A DNA stretch of 64,000 nt from Holophagales bacterium (GCA_016719485.1 JADJZB010000021.1:496001-560000); one strand, 5' to 3'. Shown: positions 52,812 to 61,812, counted from the first letter of the stretch. Notes: generated from the letters alone by a model not told the origin. Translations and numbers: made by a program.

Positions 52812-55325
52812 CTACACCTCCACCGCCCGGCCCGCGCCGGCCGCGGGGGGACGGGTGAACGTGCGCGAAGCGGCCGAGGAGAGGACGACGGTCAGCGAGG
52901 AGACCGGCATCAGGACGGCGGCCAGGAGCGGGCCCACGAAGCCGAGGACGACCGCCGCGGACGCCGCCACGTTGTAGACGAGGGAGAAACCGAGGTTGCG
53001 CCGGACCACGCCGTAGAGGCGCCGCGACCCGTCGAGGATGTCGAGGAGCGGGCCGACCCCCTCGCGCGTCAGGACGACGTCGGCGGCGACGAGAGAGGCG
53101 CCGGTTCCGCCGAGGACGGCGACGCCGACGTCGGCCAGCGCGAGGGCGGCCGCGTCGTTCACGCCGTCTCCCACCATGACGACGGCGCCGGAGCGGCCCC
53201 TCTGGCCCGTCAGCGCGGCGACGAAATCGCGCTTCGCCTCGGGAGCGAGGCCGCCGAGAGCGTCTTCGGCGGGAATCCCGAGCTCGGCGGCGACCCGCGC
53301 CACGACGGCGGGGTGGTCGCCGGAGAGGATCCTCACGCGGATTCCGAGCGCGCGGAGCGCGTCGAGGGTCTTCTTCGCGTCGGTGCGGATCGGGTCACCG
53401 ACGCCGGCGAGCCCGGAGACGCGCCCGTCGACGGCGACGAAGACGGGGCTGAGCCCCTCGGCGACGAAGGCGTCGGCTCTCTCAGCAAGAACGGCAGGAA
53501 CGGAGGCTCCCGCCGCCTCGACGTGGGCGCGGTTCCCGACGCGTACGTCGCGGCCGTCGAGCCGGCCCGAGATGCCCTGGCCCGGAACCTCGCGGACGTC
53601 CTCCGCGTTGCGGACGACCTGAACGGAGCGCCCGTACGACGCGCGGAAGGCGCGGGCGACGGCGTGGGAGGACTCGGCCTCGAGGGCGCGGGCAAGGTGA
53701 AGCGCCGCGTCCTCGCCTTCCCAGCGGCTCACCGTGGCCCTCCCCACGGTCAGCGTGCCGGTCTTGTCGAGGAGGACCGTGCCGACGTGCCGAAGCCGCT
53801 CGAGGGCGTCGGGGTCCTTGACGAATATTCCCGACCGCGCGGCCCGCATGAGGGCGACCGACATCGCCAGGGGAACCGACAGGCCGAGCGCGCAGGGGCA
53901 GGCGACGACGAGGAGGGCGACGACCCTTTCCAGCGCCACTTCCGGGCCGCGGGGAAGCCAGGCCGCCCCGGTGACGATCGCGAGGGCGAGGAGGGCCTGG
54001 ACGAAGCGCCGGGCCAGGATGTCGGTCGTCCGAACGAGTGCGGGGCGTCTGCCGAGGGCTTCCTGGACGAGGGAGAGGAGCGCCCCCACGCGGGTCTCGT
54101 CGCCGGCGGCCTCGACTTTCACGACGAGGCGGGCCCCGAGGTTCGTGGCGCCCGCGTTCACGGCGTCCCCCTCGCGCACCTGGACCGGCTCGGACTCGCC
54201 CGTCAGGACGGCGTTGTCGATCGTCGAGCGCCCCGCGAGGACGACGCCGTCCACCGGCACGAGCTCGCCCGAGCGGACCTCGACGTGGTCGCCGTGCCCG
54301 AGAGCCGAAACCGGGACTTCGACGGTCGGGGCGCCGGGGCCGGCGCCCTCGAGGCGCCGCGCGAACTCGATGAATGCGACGCCCCTGAGGCTGTCGGCGC
54401 GCTCGAGGGCCGCCCTCTGGGCGCTGCGCTGGACCTGCCGCGCGGCGAGGAGGGCCGCGACGAGCATCGCGAGAGAGTCGAACCAGAGCGGTCCGCTTCC
54501 GCGGACGGTGTTCCAGGCGCTGGCGGCGAAGGCGACCGACAGCGCGATGGCAACGGGGAGGTCGATGTGGACGATGCGAGCTCTCAGCCCTGCCGCAGCC
54601 GTCTGGAAGAACGGGCGCGCGGAGAAGAGGAGGACCGGGACCGCGACGACGAGGGAAAGCCAGCGGAAGAGCGTGGCGTACGGGGAGGCCATCCCCGAGT
54701 ACTCGCCCGCGTAGATCGCCCCGTGGAGGAACATGAGGTTCATCGCGCAGGCCGCCGCGACGCCGAGGCGGGCGAGCGTGGCGCGATCCTCGGACCGGCG
54801 GGCTTCCTGCACCTTCGAGGCGCGGTGGACGTGGGGCGTGTAGCCGAGGCGGTCGAGGGCCCGGCCGACGGCGGAGAGGCGCGTCTTGCCGGGCTCCCAG
54901 GTGACCTCGGCCACGGAGCTGCCCAGGTTCAGCCGGATCTCGTCGACGCCGGGGAGGGCGGCGGGGAGCCGCTCCACGAGCCAGACGCAGGCGGAGCAGT
55001 GGACCCCTTCGAGGTAGAGCCGGGTCCGGCAGCGGCCGGCGCCCGCGGCTTCGGTCGCCTCCTGCTGAAGGCGCTCGTCGTCGAAGTCCTCGAAGCTGCG
55101 CCCGGTGACGCGCGCCGGCTCGAGGACGCCGTTCTGCTGGTCGACGAGGCGGTAGTACTGGTCGAAGCCCCACTCGTTCACGAGGGCGTGGACCTGCCGG
55201 CAGCCGGAGCAGCAGAACTGCTTCTCCTCGCCCTCGCGAACGAAGCCGGCCGGCACCGCGAGGCCGCAGTGCGCGCACGCCACCGGGGCGGCGTGGAGGT
55301 GCCGGCTCTCGCGGGGACGGGTCAC
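52812..55325 (-). CDS. ccoI: CcoI/FixI, copper-transporting P1B ATPase for cbb3 assembly
   Basis: 837 residues from GTG 55325, overlapping the ccoH stop as GTGA. A Cys-rich metal-binding segment (CAHCGL, FCCSGCRQVH) comes first, then an HMA domain with GVHCSACVWLVE near 110. Eight membrane helices include the ion-selective VVACPCALGLS near 475. Catalytic motifs are AVLTGESEPV, LLDKTGTLTVG near 520, the SSHAVARAF (HP-type) loop and VGDGVNDAAAL near 718. CcoI exports Cu(I) used for the CuB site of the oxidase. Confidence 0.93.
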   Translation of the reverse strand: MTRPRESRHLHAAPVACAHCGLAVPAGFVREGEEKQFCCSGCRQVHALVNEWGFDQYYRLVDQQNGVLEPARVTGRSFEDFDDERLQQEATEAAGAGRCRTRLYLEGVHCSACVWLVERLPAALPGVDEIRLNLGSSVAEVTWEPGKTRLSAVGRALDRLGYTPHVHRASKVQEARRSEDRATLARLGVAAACAMNLMFLHGAIYAGEYSGMASPYATLFRWLSLVVAVPVLLFSARPFFQTAAAGLRARIVHIDLPVAIALSVAFAASAWNTVRGSGPLWFDSLAMLVAALLAARQVQRSAQRAALERADSLRGVAFIEFARRLEGAGPGAPTVEVPVSALGHGDHVEVRSGELVPVDGVVLAGRSTIDNAVLTGESEPVQVREGDAVNAGATNLGARLVVKVEAAGDETRVGALLSLVQEALGRRPALVRTTDILARRFVQALLALAIVTGAAWLPRGPEVALERVVALLVVACPCALGLSVPLAMSVALMRAARSGIFVKDPDALERLRHVGTVLLDKTGTLTVGRATVSRWEGEDAALHLARALEAESSHAVARAFRASYGRSVQVVRNAEDVREVPGQGISGRLDGRDVRVGNRAHVEAAGASVPAVLAERADAFVAEGLSPVFVAVDGRVSGLAGVGDPIRTDAKKTLDALRALGIRVRILSGDHPAVVARVAAELGIPAEDALGGLAPEAKRDFVAALTGQRGRSGAVVMVGDGVNDAAALALADVGVAVLGGTGASLVAADVVLTREGVGPLLDILDGSRRLYGVVRRNLGFSLVYNVAASAAVVLGFVGPLLAAVLMPVSSLTVVLSSAASRTFTRPPAAGAGRAVEV

Positions 55326-55858
55326 TTCTCGGGTCCCTCCGCCGGGGCGGGGTCCGCATCCACGTCGAGGCGGGCGGCGTGGACGAATCGGAGGGCGTCG
55401 CGTTTCGCGTCGATGCGCAGCTCCCAGGCGCCCGGCTCGTCGAGGCGGACGAGCGACCGGTAGCTCCCGGCCTCCTGCGGCAGCCCGACGAGCGGGCCCG
55501 TCTGGTTGAGGCGGGGGTCGGAGGGGCGAATGGCGAAGAGGTGGCCGGCGAGGCCGGCGATTCCGTTCCCTTCCCGGTCCGTCACGCGGACGTCGACCGG
55601 GCGCGGCGTGCCGGGCGTGTGCGGGACGCCGGCCGGGAACTCGTAGCGGACCGTCCAGCCGAGCTGGCGGCTCGCCGCCTCGACGGCTTCGCCGGCGTCC
55701 CACGCCTGTGCGGCCTCGTAGTAGCCGCGGATCGGGCGGGGGCTGTCGGGCCGGGTTGCGACCCACACGAGGACGCCACTCGCGACGATGGACATCGTGA
55801 GGAGGCCGCCGATGTAGATCGGCCAGCGGTACTCGGAGACGAGGCGGAGGAGCTTCAC
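55322..55858 (-). CDS. ccoH: CcoH/FixH, cbb3 assembly membrane protein
   Basis: 178 residues from GTG 55858, overlapping the ccoG stop as GTGA. One N-terminal membrane helix (WPIYIGGLLTMSIVASGVLV) precedes a periplasmic FixH-type beta domain (YYEAAQAWDAGEAVEAASRQ, PVDVRVTDREGNGIAG, LDEPGAWELRIDA). The YYExxxxWD motif is the FixH hallmark. It works with CcoI in building the oxidase. Confidence 0.88.
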   Translation of the reverse strand: MKLLRLVSEYRWPIYIGGLLTMSIVASGVLVWVATRPDSPRPIRGYYEAAQAWDAGEAVEAASRQLGWTVRYEFPAGVPHTPGTPRPVDVRVTDREGNGIAGLAGHLFAIRPSDPRLNQTGPLVGLPQEAGSYRSLVRLDEPGAWELRIDAKRDALRFVHAARLDVDADPAPAEGPEK

Positions 55859-57330
55859 GGCTTCGCTCCCGGCGGGCCGTACGGGCCGAGGAGGAGGAAG
55901 TCGACCTCCTTGCGGAAACCCTTGTCCGACTTCACGAGGTAGCGGACGCTCGCCTGCCCGTCCGAGAAGACGCCCTGGGGCACCGTCGTTACGGCGTTCA
56001 GCGTGACGAGCTTCCCGGCCGCGACGACGACGGGCGACTCGCTGAGGACGAGGCTCGCCTCGGCGGGAACGAGGACCTCGATCGTGAACTCCTGGGCCTC
56101 GTGGAGCTGGTTCGTGATCTTGACCCGCTGCTGGTTCGCGACCGCGCCGTTGGGCAGGAGCCGGTAGGGCTCGCGCCCGCCCCTCACGAGCTCGACGACC
56201 GCGTCGCCCCGCGTCAGGACGAGGACGGCGAGCGTTCCCCAGGCCACCGTCATGAGGGCGAGGTAGACGAGGTTGCGGGCCCGCCAGAGGCGCCTCACGC
56301 CCCCCTTCTGCTCGGTCTCGGAGGTGTACTTGATGAGGCCGATCGGCTTGCCCTGGCCGAGCATGACGACGTCGCAGGCGTCGATGCACTGGGCCGTCCC
56401 GATGCACTCGGGCTGGAGCCCGCGGCGGATGTCGGTCCCGGTGGGACAGGCGTTCACGCAGCTGCGGCAGGCGATGCAGTCGCCCGCGGGGACGCCTCCG
56501 ACGCGGTCCTTCACCTTCACCTTCGGGTCGCCCCGCTTCTCGTCGTAGGCGACGAGGATGGTGTCCGCGTCGGCCATGACGTTCTGCAGGCGGCCGTAGG
56601 GGCAGGCGATCGTGCACATCTGGTCGCGGAACCAGCCGAAGTCGAAGAGGATGAGGGCCGTGAGGGCCGCCATCGTCGCGAGGGCGCCCTTCCACGCGAG
56701 GGGGGCCGCCGCGAGGCCCGGAACGAGAGCTTCCCAGCTCGTGAAGTACGCGACGAAAGTGGCGGACATCGCGAGGGCGACGACCGTCCAGGTCGCCCAC
56801 TTGGCGACCTTGATCGCGAGCTTGCGGCCGCTCCAGGGGGCGGCGTTCAGCTTCCGCTGCTTCAGCGGCCCGCCCTCGAGAAAAGCCTCGATGGGCCGGA
56901 AGAGGAACTCGAGGTAGACGGTCTGGGGGCAGGCGTACCCGCACCACATGCGCCCGAACGTCGAGCCGACGAAAAAGACCGTGACGATCGTGCCGAGCCC
57001 GAAGGCCGCGAGGAGGATGTTGTCGGTAGGGTTGAACGTGCCGCCGAAAATGTGGAACCGGCGGGTCGCGATGTCGAGGAAGACGGCCGGCCGGCCGCCG
57101 ACCGGGATCAGCGGGAGCGCGAAATAGAGAGCGAAGAGGCCGTACGCGATCGCCCGGCGGATCTTCCAGTACCGCCCCTCGTGGACGATGGGATGCATGA
57201 ACTTGCGCTTCCCGTCGGCCGAGATGCTGTAGAGGAGGTCCTCCTCCGGCGCGACGTCGAAGATGCGCTCTCTCTCCGCAGGCGCCTGCAGGGCGGGCAG
57301 CTCCGGCGGTTCCGCGACGGGGGTCGTCAC
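55855..57330 (-). CDS. ccoG: CcoG/FixG, iron-sulphur membrane protein (copper reductase) for cbb3 assembly
   Basis: 491 residues from GTG 57330. Five or so membrane helices; the motif MWCGYACPQTVYLE, a second CTIACPYGRLQ, and two [4Fe-4S] ferredoxin motifs CIACRSCVNACP and CIGTAQCIDACD are all present. The C-terminal 130 residues are an immunoglobulin-like periplasmic domain. CcoG is thought to reduce Cu(II) for the oxidase. It starts 1 bp after the ccoP stop. Confidence 0.92.
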   Translation of the reverse strand: MTTPVAEPPELPALQAPAERERIFDVAPEEDLLYSISADGKRKFMHPIVHEGRYWKIRRAIAYGLFALYFALPLIPVGGRPAVFLDIATRRFHIFGGTFNPTDNILLAAFGLGTIVTVFFVGSTFGRMWCGYACPQTVYLEFLFRPIEAFLEGGPLKQRKLNAAPWSGRKLAIKVAKWATWTVVALAMSATFVAYFTSWEALVPGLAAAPLAWKGALATMAALTALILFDFGWFRDQMCTIACPYGRLQNVMADADTILVAYDEKRGDPKVKVKDRVGGVPAGDCIACRSCVNACPTGTDIRRGLQPECIGTAQCIDACDVVMLGQGKPIGLIKYTSETEQKGGVRRLWRARNLVYLALMTVAWGTLAVLVLTRGDAVVELVRGGREPYRLLPNGAVANQQRVKITNQLHEAQEFTIEVLVPAEASLVLSESPVVVAAGKLVTLNAVTTVPQGVFSDGQASVRYLVKSDKGFRKEVDFLLLGPYGPPGAKP

Positions 57331-57331
57331 G

Positions 57332-57919
57332 TCAGGTTCCCGGGATCGGCTCGGGTGCCACCGGGTCGCCCTCGGCGGGCTTGGGGTTCGGCGGGTTCGA
57401 TCCCTGCAGGCTCCTCACGTACGAGACGAGGCCCGACAGCTCCTCCGGCTTCACGGCGCGCCCCCAGGGCGGCATCCCCTTGGCCGGCCAGCCCTTGGCG
57501 ATCGACTGGAAGATCTGCTCGACCGACCCGCCGTGGATCCAGCGGTCGTCGGTGAGGTTCGGACCGATGAGCCCCTGGGCCTGGGCGCCGTGACAGGGGG
57601 CGCACGACTTCGCGAAGCGCGTGGCGCCCACCTCGACGACGGCCGCGTTGCCGGCGCCGGCGAGGAGCTCGGCCGCCGTCGGCGGCACGAGGGGGTTCGC
57701 GTCGTAGTGGGCCTGGACCGCGGTGAGGGCCTGCTCGGTGTCGGCGCGGTACTCCGCCTCCATCGAGCCTTCGCCGAAGCTCAGGGCGTAGAAGATGAGG
57801 TAGGCGGCGGAGAAGATCAGGGAGCCCCACCAGATGGCCATCAGCCACCCCGGCATCGGGTTGTCGTATTCCTTGATCCCGTCCAGCTCGTGCAGAACCT
57901 TGTCTTCGAACTGTGCCAT
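57332..57919 (-). CDS. ccoP: CcoP, cytochrome c subunit of cbb3 oxidase, shortened monohaem form
   Basis: 195 residues from ATG 57919 with the CcoP opening DGIKEYDNPMPGWLMAIWWG and one membrane helix. Only one haem site is present, SCAPCHGAQAQGLIGPNL at about 107-124, with WPAKGMPPWGRAV holding the axial Met. Ordinary CcoP has two haem domains and about 290 residues, so one domain is absent rather than frameshifted; no second CxxCH occurs in any frame of this gene. The C-terminus is Pro-rich. The protein receives electrons from donors such as ActE, or directly passes them to CcoO. Confidence 0.88.
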   Translation of the reverse strand: MAQFEDKVLHELDGIKEYDNPMPGWLMAIWWGSLIFSAAYLIFYALSFGEGSMEAEYRADTEQALTAVQAHYDANPLVPPTAAELLAGAGNAAVVEVGATRFAKSCAPCHGAQAQGLIGPNLTDDRWIHGGSVEQIFQSIAKGWPAKGMPPWGRAVKPEELSGLVSYVRSLQGSNPPNPKPAEGDPVAPEPIPGT

Positions 57920-57931
57920 GGTCCCCTCTCG

Positions 57932-58135
57932 TCAGGCTCTCGGGCTCGCGCCCAGAGGGAGTTCAGCCGAGGCCTCACCGTCCCCCTCGAGGGGGAGGCG
58001 GGCGAGCGCGTCCATCTCCTCGGGGCGGGACCGGAAGACCCGGACCGCGACGAAGATCCAGACGCTCAGGAAGAAGAGCATCGAGGCGATGGCCCAGGTG
58101 GTCGCTGAGGTCCGGGCGGCGAGCTCCTGCAGCAC
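57932..58135 (-). CDS. ccoQ: CcoQ-like small subunit of cbb3 oxidase
   Basis: 67 residues from GTG 58135, two bases after the ccoNO stop. One membrane helix (TTWAIASMLFFLSVWIFVAV) followed by FRSRPEEMDALARLPLEGD, the CcoQ pattern of a helix then a short acidic tail with RSRPEE. CcoQ stabilises the oxidase. It fills the gap between ccoNO and ccoP. Confidence 0.75.
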   Translation of the reverse strand: MLQELAARTSATTWAIASMLFFLSVWIFVAVRVFRSRPEEMDALARLPLEGDGEASAELPLGASPRA

Positions 58136-58137
58136 GG

Positions 58138-60369
58138 CTACTTCTCCGCGATCGCGGCGGGGGCTGGCGCCGAGGCGAGGGGCGCCTGCGGCGCGACCTT
58201 CCTCCACTTGATGTCGGTCCCGAGCCGCTGGAGGTAGGCGGTGAGCGCCGTGATCTCCTTGTCCGCGAGCCCGGTCGGGCCGCGCTGGGACTCGACCTCC
58301 GCGGCAATCGCCTGCGCCTGGGCCGCGATCGCGGCCGGGGCGCTCTCGATCTCGCCGTCCGTGTAGGGCGTGCCGACGGCCCGCAGGGCCCGCATCTTCG
58401 AGCCGATGCTGGCCACGTCGAAGGCGTCCTTCTGCAGGTGCGTGTAGCGCGGCATGACCGACCCGGGGGTCGTCGAGTCGGGGCGTTCCATGTGGCGGAC
58501 GTGCCAGAGCGAGGGGTACTTCCCGCCGACGCGGTGAAGGTCGGGTCCGGTTCGCTTCGAGCCCCACTGGAAGGGGTGGTCGTAGACGTACTCGCCCGCC
58601 TTCGAGTACTCGCCGTAGCGCTCCGTCTCGTAGCGGAACGGGCGGACGAGCTGCGAGTGGCAGTTGTAGCAGCCCTCGCGAAGGTAGATGTCGCGCCCGA
58701 GGACCTCGAGCGGCGTGTAGGGCTTGACGCTCGCGATCTCCTTGACGTTCGCCTTGTCGAAGAACATCGGGATCGCCTCGACGAGGGATCCGACGGAGAG
58801 GGCGAGGGCCGTGAGGACCGTGAGGAGGACGACGCGTCCCTCGAGGATCCGGTGGAAGCCGTGCCTGAGGGAGTGCTGGAAGCGGTAGAGGGCGTGGTCG
58901 TAGGTGTTCGGAGGCGTCACCGCGCCCGGCGCCGAGAGGTCGGCGACGAGCGGCGGGGCGTTCACCTCGGGCTCCTCGGCGAAGTTCGCCGGGGCGCCCT
59001 TGATCGTCTTCACGAGGTTGTAGACGAGGAAGAAGAGGCCGGAGAAGAAGAGGATCGCCGCGACGAGGCGGACCCAGTACATCGGGACGATCCGGATGAC
59101 GGTCTCGATGAAGTCGGGGTAGGCGAGCCGTCCGTCGGGCTCGAAGGCGCGCCACATCGCCCACTGGGTGATGCCGGCGACCCACATCGACACCTGGTAG
59201 AGGATGAGGCCGATCGTCGAGATCCAGAAGTGCGTCGTCGCGAGCTTCTTCGAGTAGAGCTCCGTCTTCCAGAGCCTCGGGACCGCCCAGTAGAGGATGC
59301 CGAACGAGAGGAAAGCGTTCCAGCCGAGGGCCCCCGCGTGGACGTGCCCGATCGTCCAGTCGGTGAAGTGCGAGACCGCGTTCACCGACTTGATCGACAT
59401 CATCGGTCCTTCGAAGGTCGACATGCCGTAGTACGTGACGGCGACGACCATGAACTTCAGGATGGGGTCCTCGCGCAGCTTGTGCCACGCGCCCCGGAGC
59501 GTGAAGAAGCCGTTCACCATGCCGCCCCAGGACGGCATCCAGAGGATGAGGGAGAAGAGCATCCCGAGCGTCGAGGCCCACTCCGGGATCGCCGAGTAGT
59601 GGAGGTGGTGCGGGCCCGCCCAGATGTAGACGAAGACGAGCGACCAGAAGTGCATGATCGACAGCCGGTAGCTGAAGACCGGGCGGTCGGCCGCCTTCGG
59701 CAGGTAGTAGTACATGAGCCCGAGGAACGGCGTGGTGAGGAAGAACGCCACCGCGTTGTGGCCGTACCACCACTGCATCAGGGCGTCCTTGACCCCCGCG
59801 TACGCCGAGTAGCTCCCGAACCAGGAGTAGGGCATCGCCATGCTGTTGCCGATGTGGAGGATGGCGACCGCGACGATCGTCGCGATGTAGAACCAGATCG
59901 CGACGTAGAGGTGCTTCTCGCGGCGGACCGCGATCGTGCCGAAGAAGTTGATCCCGAAGATCACCCAGAGGACCGCGATGACGACGTCGAGGACCCACGG
60001 GAGCTCGGCGTACTCCTTCCCCTGCGTGTGGCCCGTGACGAGCGCCACGGCCGCCGCCGCGATGAGGAGCTGCCAGCCCCAGAAGTGGATCTTCGAGAGG
60101 ACGTCGCTGAAGAGGCGCGCCTTCAGCAGCCTCTGCATCGAGTGGTAGGTCCCCGCGAAGATGATGTTGCCGATGAACGCGAAGATCACCGCGTTCGTGT
60201 GGAGCGGGCGGAGCCTCCCGAACGTCAGGTACGGCGCGAGGTTCAGCCCCGGCAGGAAGAGCATGGCCGCGATCAGCATGCCCACGAGCATCCCGACCAC
60301 GGCCCACACCACGGCGGCCAGGAAGAAGAGCCGCGGGGTTCGATCGTCATAGCGAACGGTGTTGCTCAT
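58138..60369 (-). CDS. ccoNO: Fused CcoN-CcoO, catalytic and monohaem subunits of cbb3 oxidase
   Basis: 743 residues from ATG 60369. Residues about 1-470 are CcoN with twelve helices: LRPLHTNAVIFAFIGNIIFA (haem ligand His), WWYGHNAVAFFLTTPFLG (CuB ligand), IWAGPHHLHYSAIP (CuB His-His) and TIGHVHAGALGWNAF (haem b3 and b ligands). A linker near 475-510 leads to CcoO, with a membrane helix (VVLLTVLTALALSVGSLVE), haem site GCYNCHSQLVRPF near 570 and MPRYTHLQKD with the axial Met. The join is in frame with no stop. cbb3 oxidases reduce O2 with high affinity and pump protons. Confidence 0.94.
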   Translation of the reverse strand: MSNTVRYDDRTPRLFFLAAVVWAVVGMLVGMLIAAMLFLPGLNLAPYLTFGRLRPLHTNAVIFAFIGNIIFAGTYHSMQRLLKARLFSDVLSKIHFWGWQLLIAAAAVALVTGHTQGKEYAELPWVLDVVIAVLWVIFGINFFGTIAVRREKHLYVAIWFYIATIVAVAILHIGNSMAMPYSWFGSYSAYAGVKDALMQWWYGHNAVAFFLTTPFLGLMYYYLPKAADRPVFSYRLSIMHFWSLVFVYIWAGPHHLHYSAIPEWASTLGMLFSLILWMPSWGGMVNGFFTLRGAWHKLREDPILKFMVVAVTYYGMSTFEGPMMSIKSVNAVSHFTDWTIGHVHAGALGWNAFLSFGILYWAVPRLWKTELYSKKLATTHFWISTIGLILYQVSMWVAGITQWAMWRAFEPDGRLAYPDFIETVIRIVPMYWVRLVAAILFFSGLFFLVYNLVKTIKGAPANFAEEPEVNAPPLVADLSAPGAVTPPNTYDHALYRFQHSLRHGFHRILEGRVVLLTVLTALALSVGSLVEAIPMFFDKANVKEIASVKPYTPLEVLGRDIYLREGCYNCHSQLVRPFRYETERYGEYSKAGEYVYDHPFQWGSKRTGPDLHRVGGKYPSLWHVRHMERPDSTTPGSVMPRYTHLQKDAFDVASIGSKMRALRAVGTPYTDGEIESAPAAIAAQAQAIAAEVESQRGPTGLADKEITALTAYLQRLGTDIKWRKVAPQAPLASAPAPAAIAEK

Positions 60370-60750
60370 CGATCTCCCATCCTGTTTCGGTGTGTTCCCG
60401 GGGCGCGCGAGTCATCGTGATCCCGGCCCATCCGGCTGGCGAGGCAGGTCGCCCGCGTCCGGCGGGCCGCATGCAGGGGAGCTCTGGATCCGATCGGGCG
60501 GGCCGATCCGGGCACCTGAAGAAAGGAGCACCCGGACGTCCACGAGAGTCCCGAGGCAACGAGGAAATAGCCCGGCAAGCGGCCCCCTCAAACCGAGATC
60601 CCCGATCTCGCTCCAGCGGGGCATGTTCCGTCCCACTGCGGTGCAGCACCATCCTTCAAAGACTTCAAATCAGGACCAGATGAGGCCGGATGGACAGGTG
60701 GTGCGGCTCCCGGGCCGACGCGGAACACATTTCGAAACTTACGGATATGA

Positions 60751-60770
60751 CGTGATTTGCGTGAATCATG
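60751..60770. promoter_or_regulatory. Inverted repeat 1 upstream of ccoNO
   Basis: CGTGATT-TGCGTG-AATCATG: 7-bp arms with a single mismatch around a 6-bp spacer. It shares the half-site CGTGAT with the repeat at 60803-60822. The two centres are 52 bp apart, close to five helical turns, so one protein could occupy both on the same face of the DNA. Confidence 0.5.
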
Positions 60771-60797
60771 AGCACGCGTCGCATCTAAGGAGGCGCA

Positions 60798-60905
60798 ATG
60801 CACGTGATGCGAATACATCACGCGGGCCCGCGGAATCGTCGCTTCACGAACAGGGAGTCGGACTTGATCGTCCCTGCCTGGCGTGCCGGTTCCCTAGATC
60901 GATGA
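60798..60905 (+). other. Possible 35-residue small ORF
   Basis: ATG at 60798 follows a strong ribosome-binding site (AAGGAGG, 60787-60793) and encodes a basic 35-residue peptide beginning MHVMRIHHAGPRNRR, ending at TGA 60903-60905. It overlaps the second inverted repeat and runs into the 3' end of the convergent-side gene. No homology is recognised. The ribosome-binding site is the only support, so it may be chance. Confidence 0.2.
60803..60822. promoter_or_regulatory. Inverted repeat 2 upstream of ccoNO
   Basis: CGTGATG-CGAATA-CATCACG, perfect 7-bp arms with a 6-bp spacer, the better of the two copies. The half-site GTGAT recalls CRP/FNR-family sites, but the spacing is wider than TGTGA-N6-TCACA, so the regulator cannot be named. 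Confidence 0.55.
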
Positions 60906-61796
60906 CCCGAGCGCCCGGACGACCTCGACGCGCCGCTTCGGCCCGTCGAGGATCGACCGGACGAGGTTCGCGGTCGTCACGTCGCCGAACGTGATCGTGT
61001 AGAAGGACGAGGATGGCTCGATCCCCAGCTCGCGGACGATGCGCCGGACCGACCGTCCCCGCGCGCGCGACGCCTTCACCCGGCCCTCGAGCTCTCTCAG
61101 CCAGGCGAGCTTGACCCGGATCGCCTCCTTTCCGCCCGTGAAGCGGGGGCGATGCGCGCAGAGGAGCGCGTCGAAGTCGAGCGTCAGGAAACGCTCCAGA
61201 GTCGCACACGACGCGTAGAAGTCCTCGTCGCCGCGGAAGACCTTCACCCTCTCGGCGGCGAAGGCGTCGCCCGAGAGGAGCCAGCCCCGCTCGGGGACGA
61301 GGAGGGCGAGCTGGTCGACGGCGTGCCCCGACGCGGGGACGACGCGCGCGGTGAGGCGGCCGAGAGGGACCTCGGGCGGAACCTCGCGGGCCTCCACGGG
61401 ATCGGCCTCTCCCCAGAGGACGTGCTGGTAGAAGCGGCGCGGGAGGTCGTGGGCCACGAGCCTCACTCCGGGGGCCGTCGCGAGGACCTCGGCCCCGAGG
61501 GAAGCGAGGCGCGCGGCGTTGCCCGAATGGTCCTCGTGGTGGTGGGTCAGGACGACACGCGCGACCTTCGCGTGGCGGGCGGCGGCGATGACCTCGTCCC
61601 CGACCGAGGAGATCCCGCTGTCGACGAGCGTGTCGCCCACCGCGTAGCAGTAGACCGGGAGGAGCTCCCGGCCGCGGTAGGTCCTCGCCATCCGGAGGAC
61701 CGTGGCGTCCTGGAACGCCGTCGCCTCGAACGTGTGGCCGGCGGGGAAGGGAAACCGCCGCCAGAGCGGGTCGAGGAAGTGGTACAGCGGCCTCAT
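60894..61796 (-). CDS. Metallo-beta-lactamase-fold hydrolase
   Basis: 300 residues. Zinc signature THHHEDHSGN at about 84-93, further ligands in SGHAVDQ near 156 and LLSGDAFAAERV near 174, and CAHRPRFTGG near 212. The C-terminal 60 residues form a helical extension (RSVRRIVRELGI) as in lactamase-like proteins with a winged-helix tail. No signal peptide. Substrate unknown. It is 16 bp downstream of the GH13 gene on the same strand and may be cotranscribed with it. It is unrelated in detail to the similar-fold protein at 4773-5666. Confidence 0.85.
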   Translation of the reverse strand: MRPLYHFLDPLWRRFPFPAGHTFEATAFQDATVLRMARTYRGRELLPVYCYAVGDTLVDSGISSVGDEVIAAARHAKVARVVLTHHHEDHSGNAARLASLGAEVLATAPGVRLVAHDLPRRFYQHVLWGEADPVEAREVPPEVPLGRLTARVVPASGHAVDQLALLVPERGWLLSGDAFAAERVKVFRGDEDFYASCATLERFLTLDFDALLCAHRPRFTGGKEAIRVKLAWLRELEGRVKASRARGRSVRRIVRELGIEPSSSFYTITFGDVTTANLVRSILDGPKRRVEVVRALGSSI

Positions 61797-61812
61797 GCGC
61801 GCCGCCGGATCG

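Larger units (their letters stand above)
60370..60893. promoter_or_regulatory. Upstream region of the cco-act operon
   Basis: 524 bp between the ccoNO start and the 3' end of the next minus-strand gene. No convincing protein gene. The ccoNO-distal half is clearly less GC-rich than its surroundings (about 60730-60830) and contains two similar inverted repeats at 60751-60770 and 60803-60822. The operon promoter should be here; no classical FNR box was found. Confidence 0.55.
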
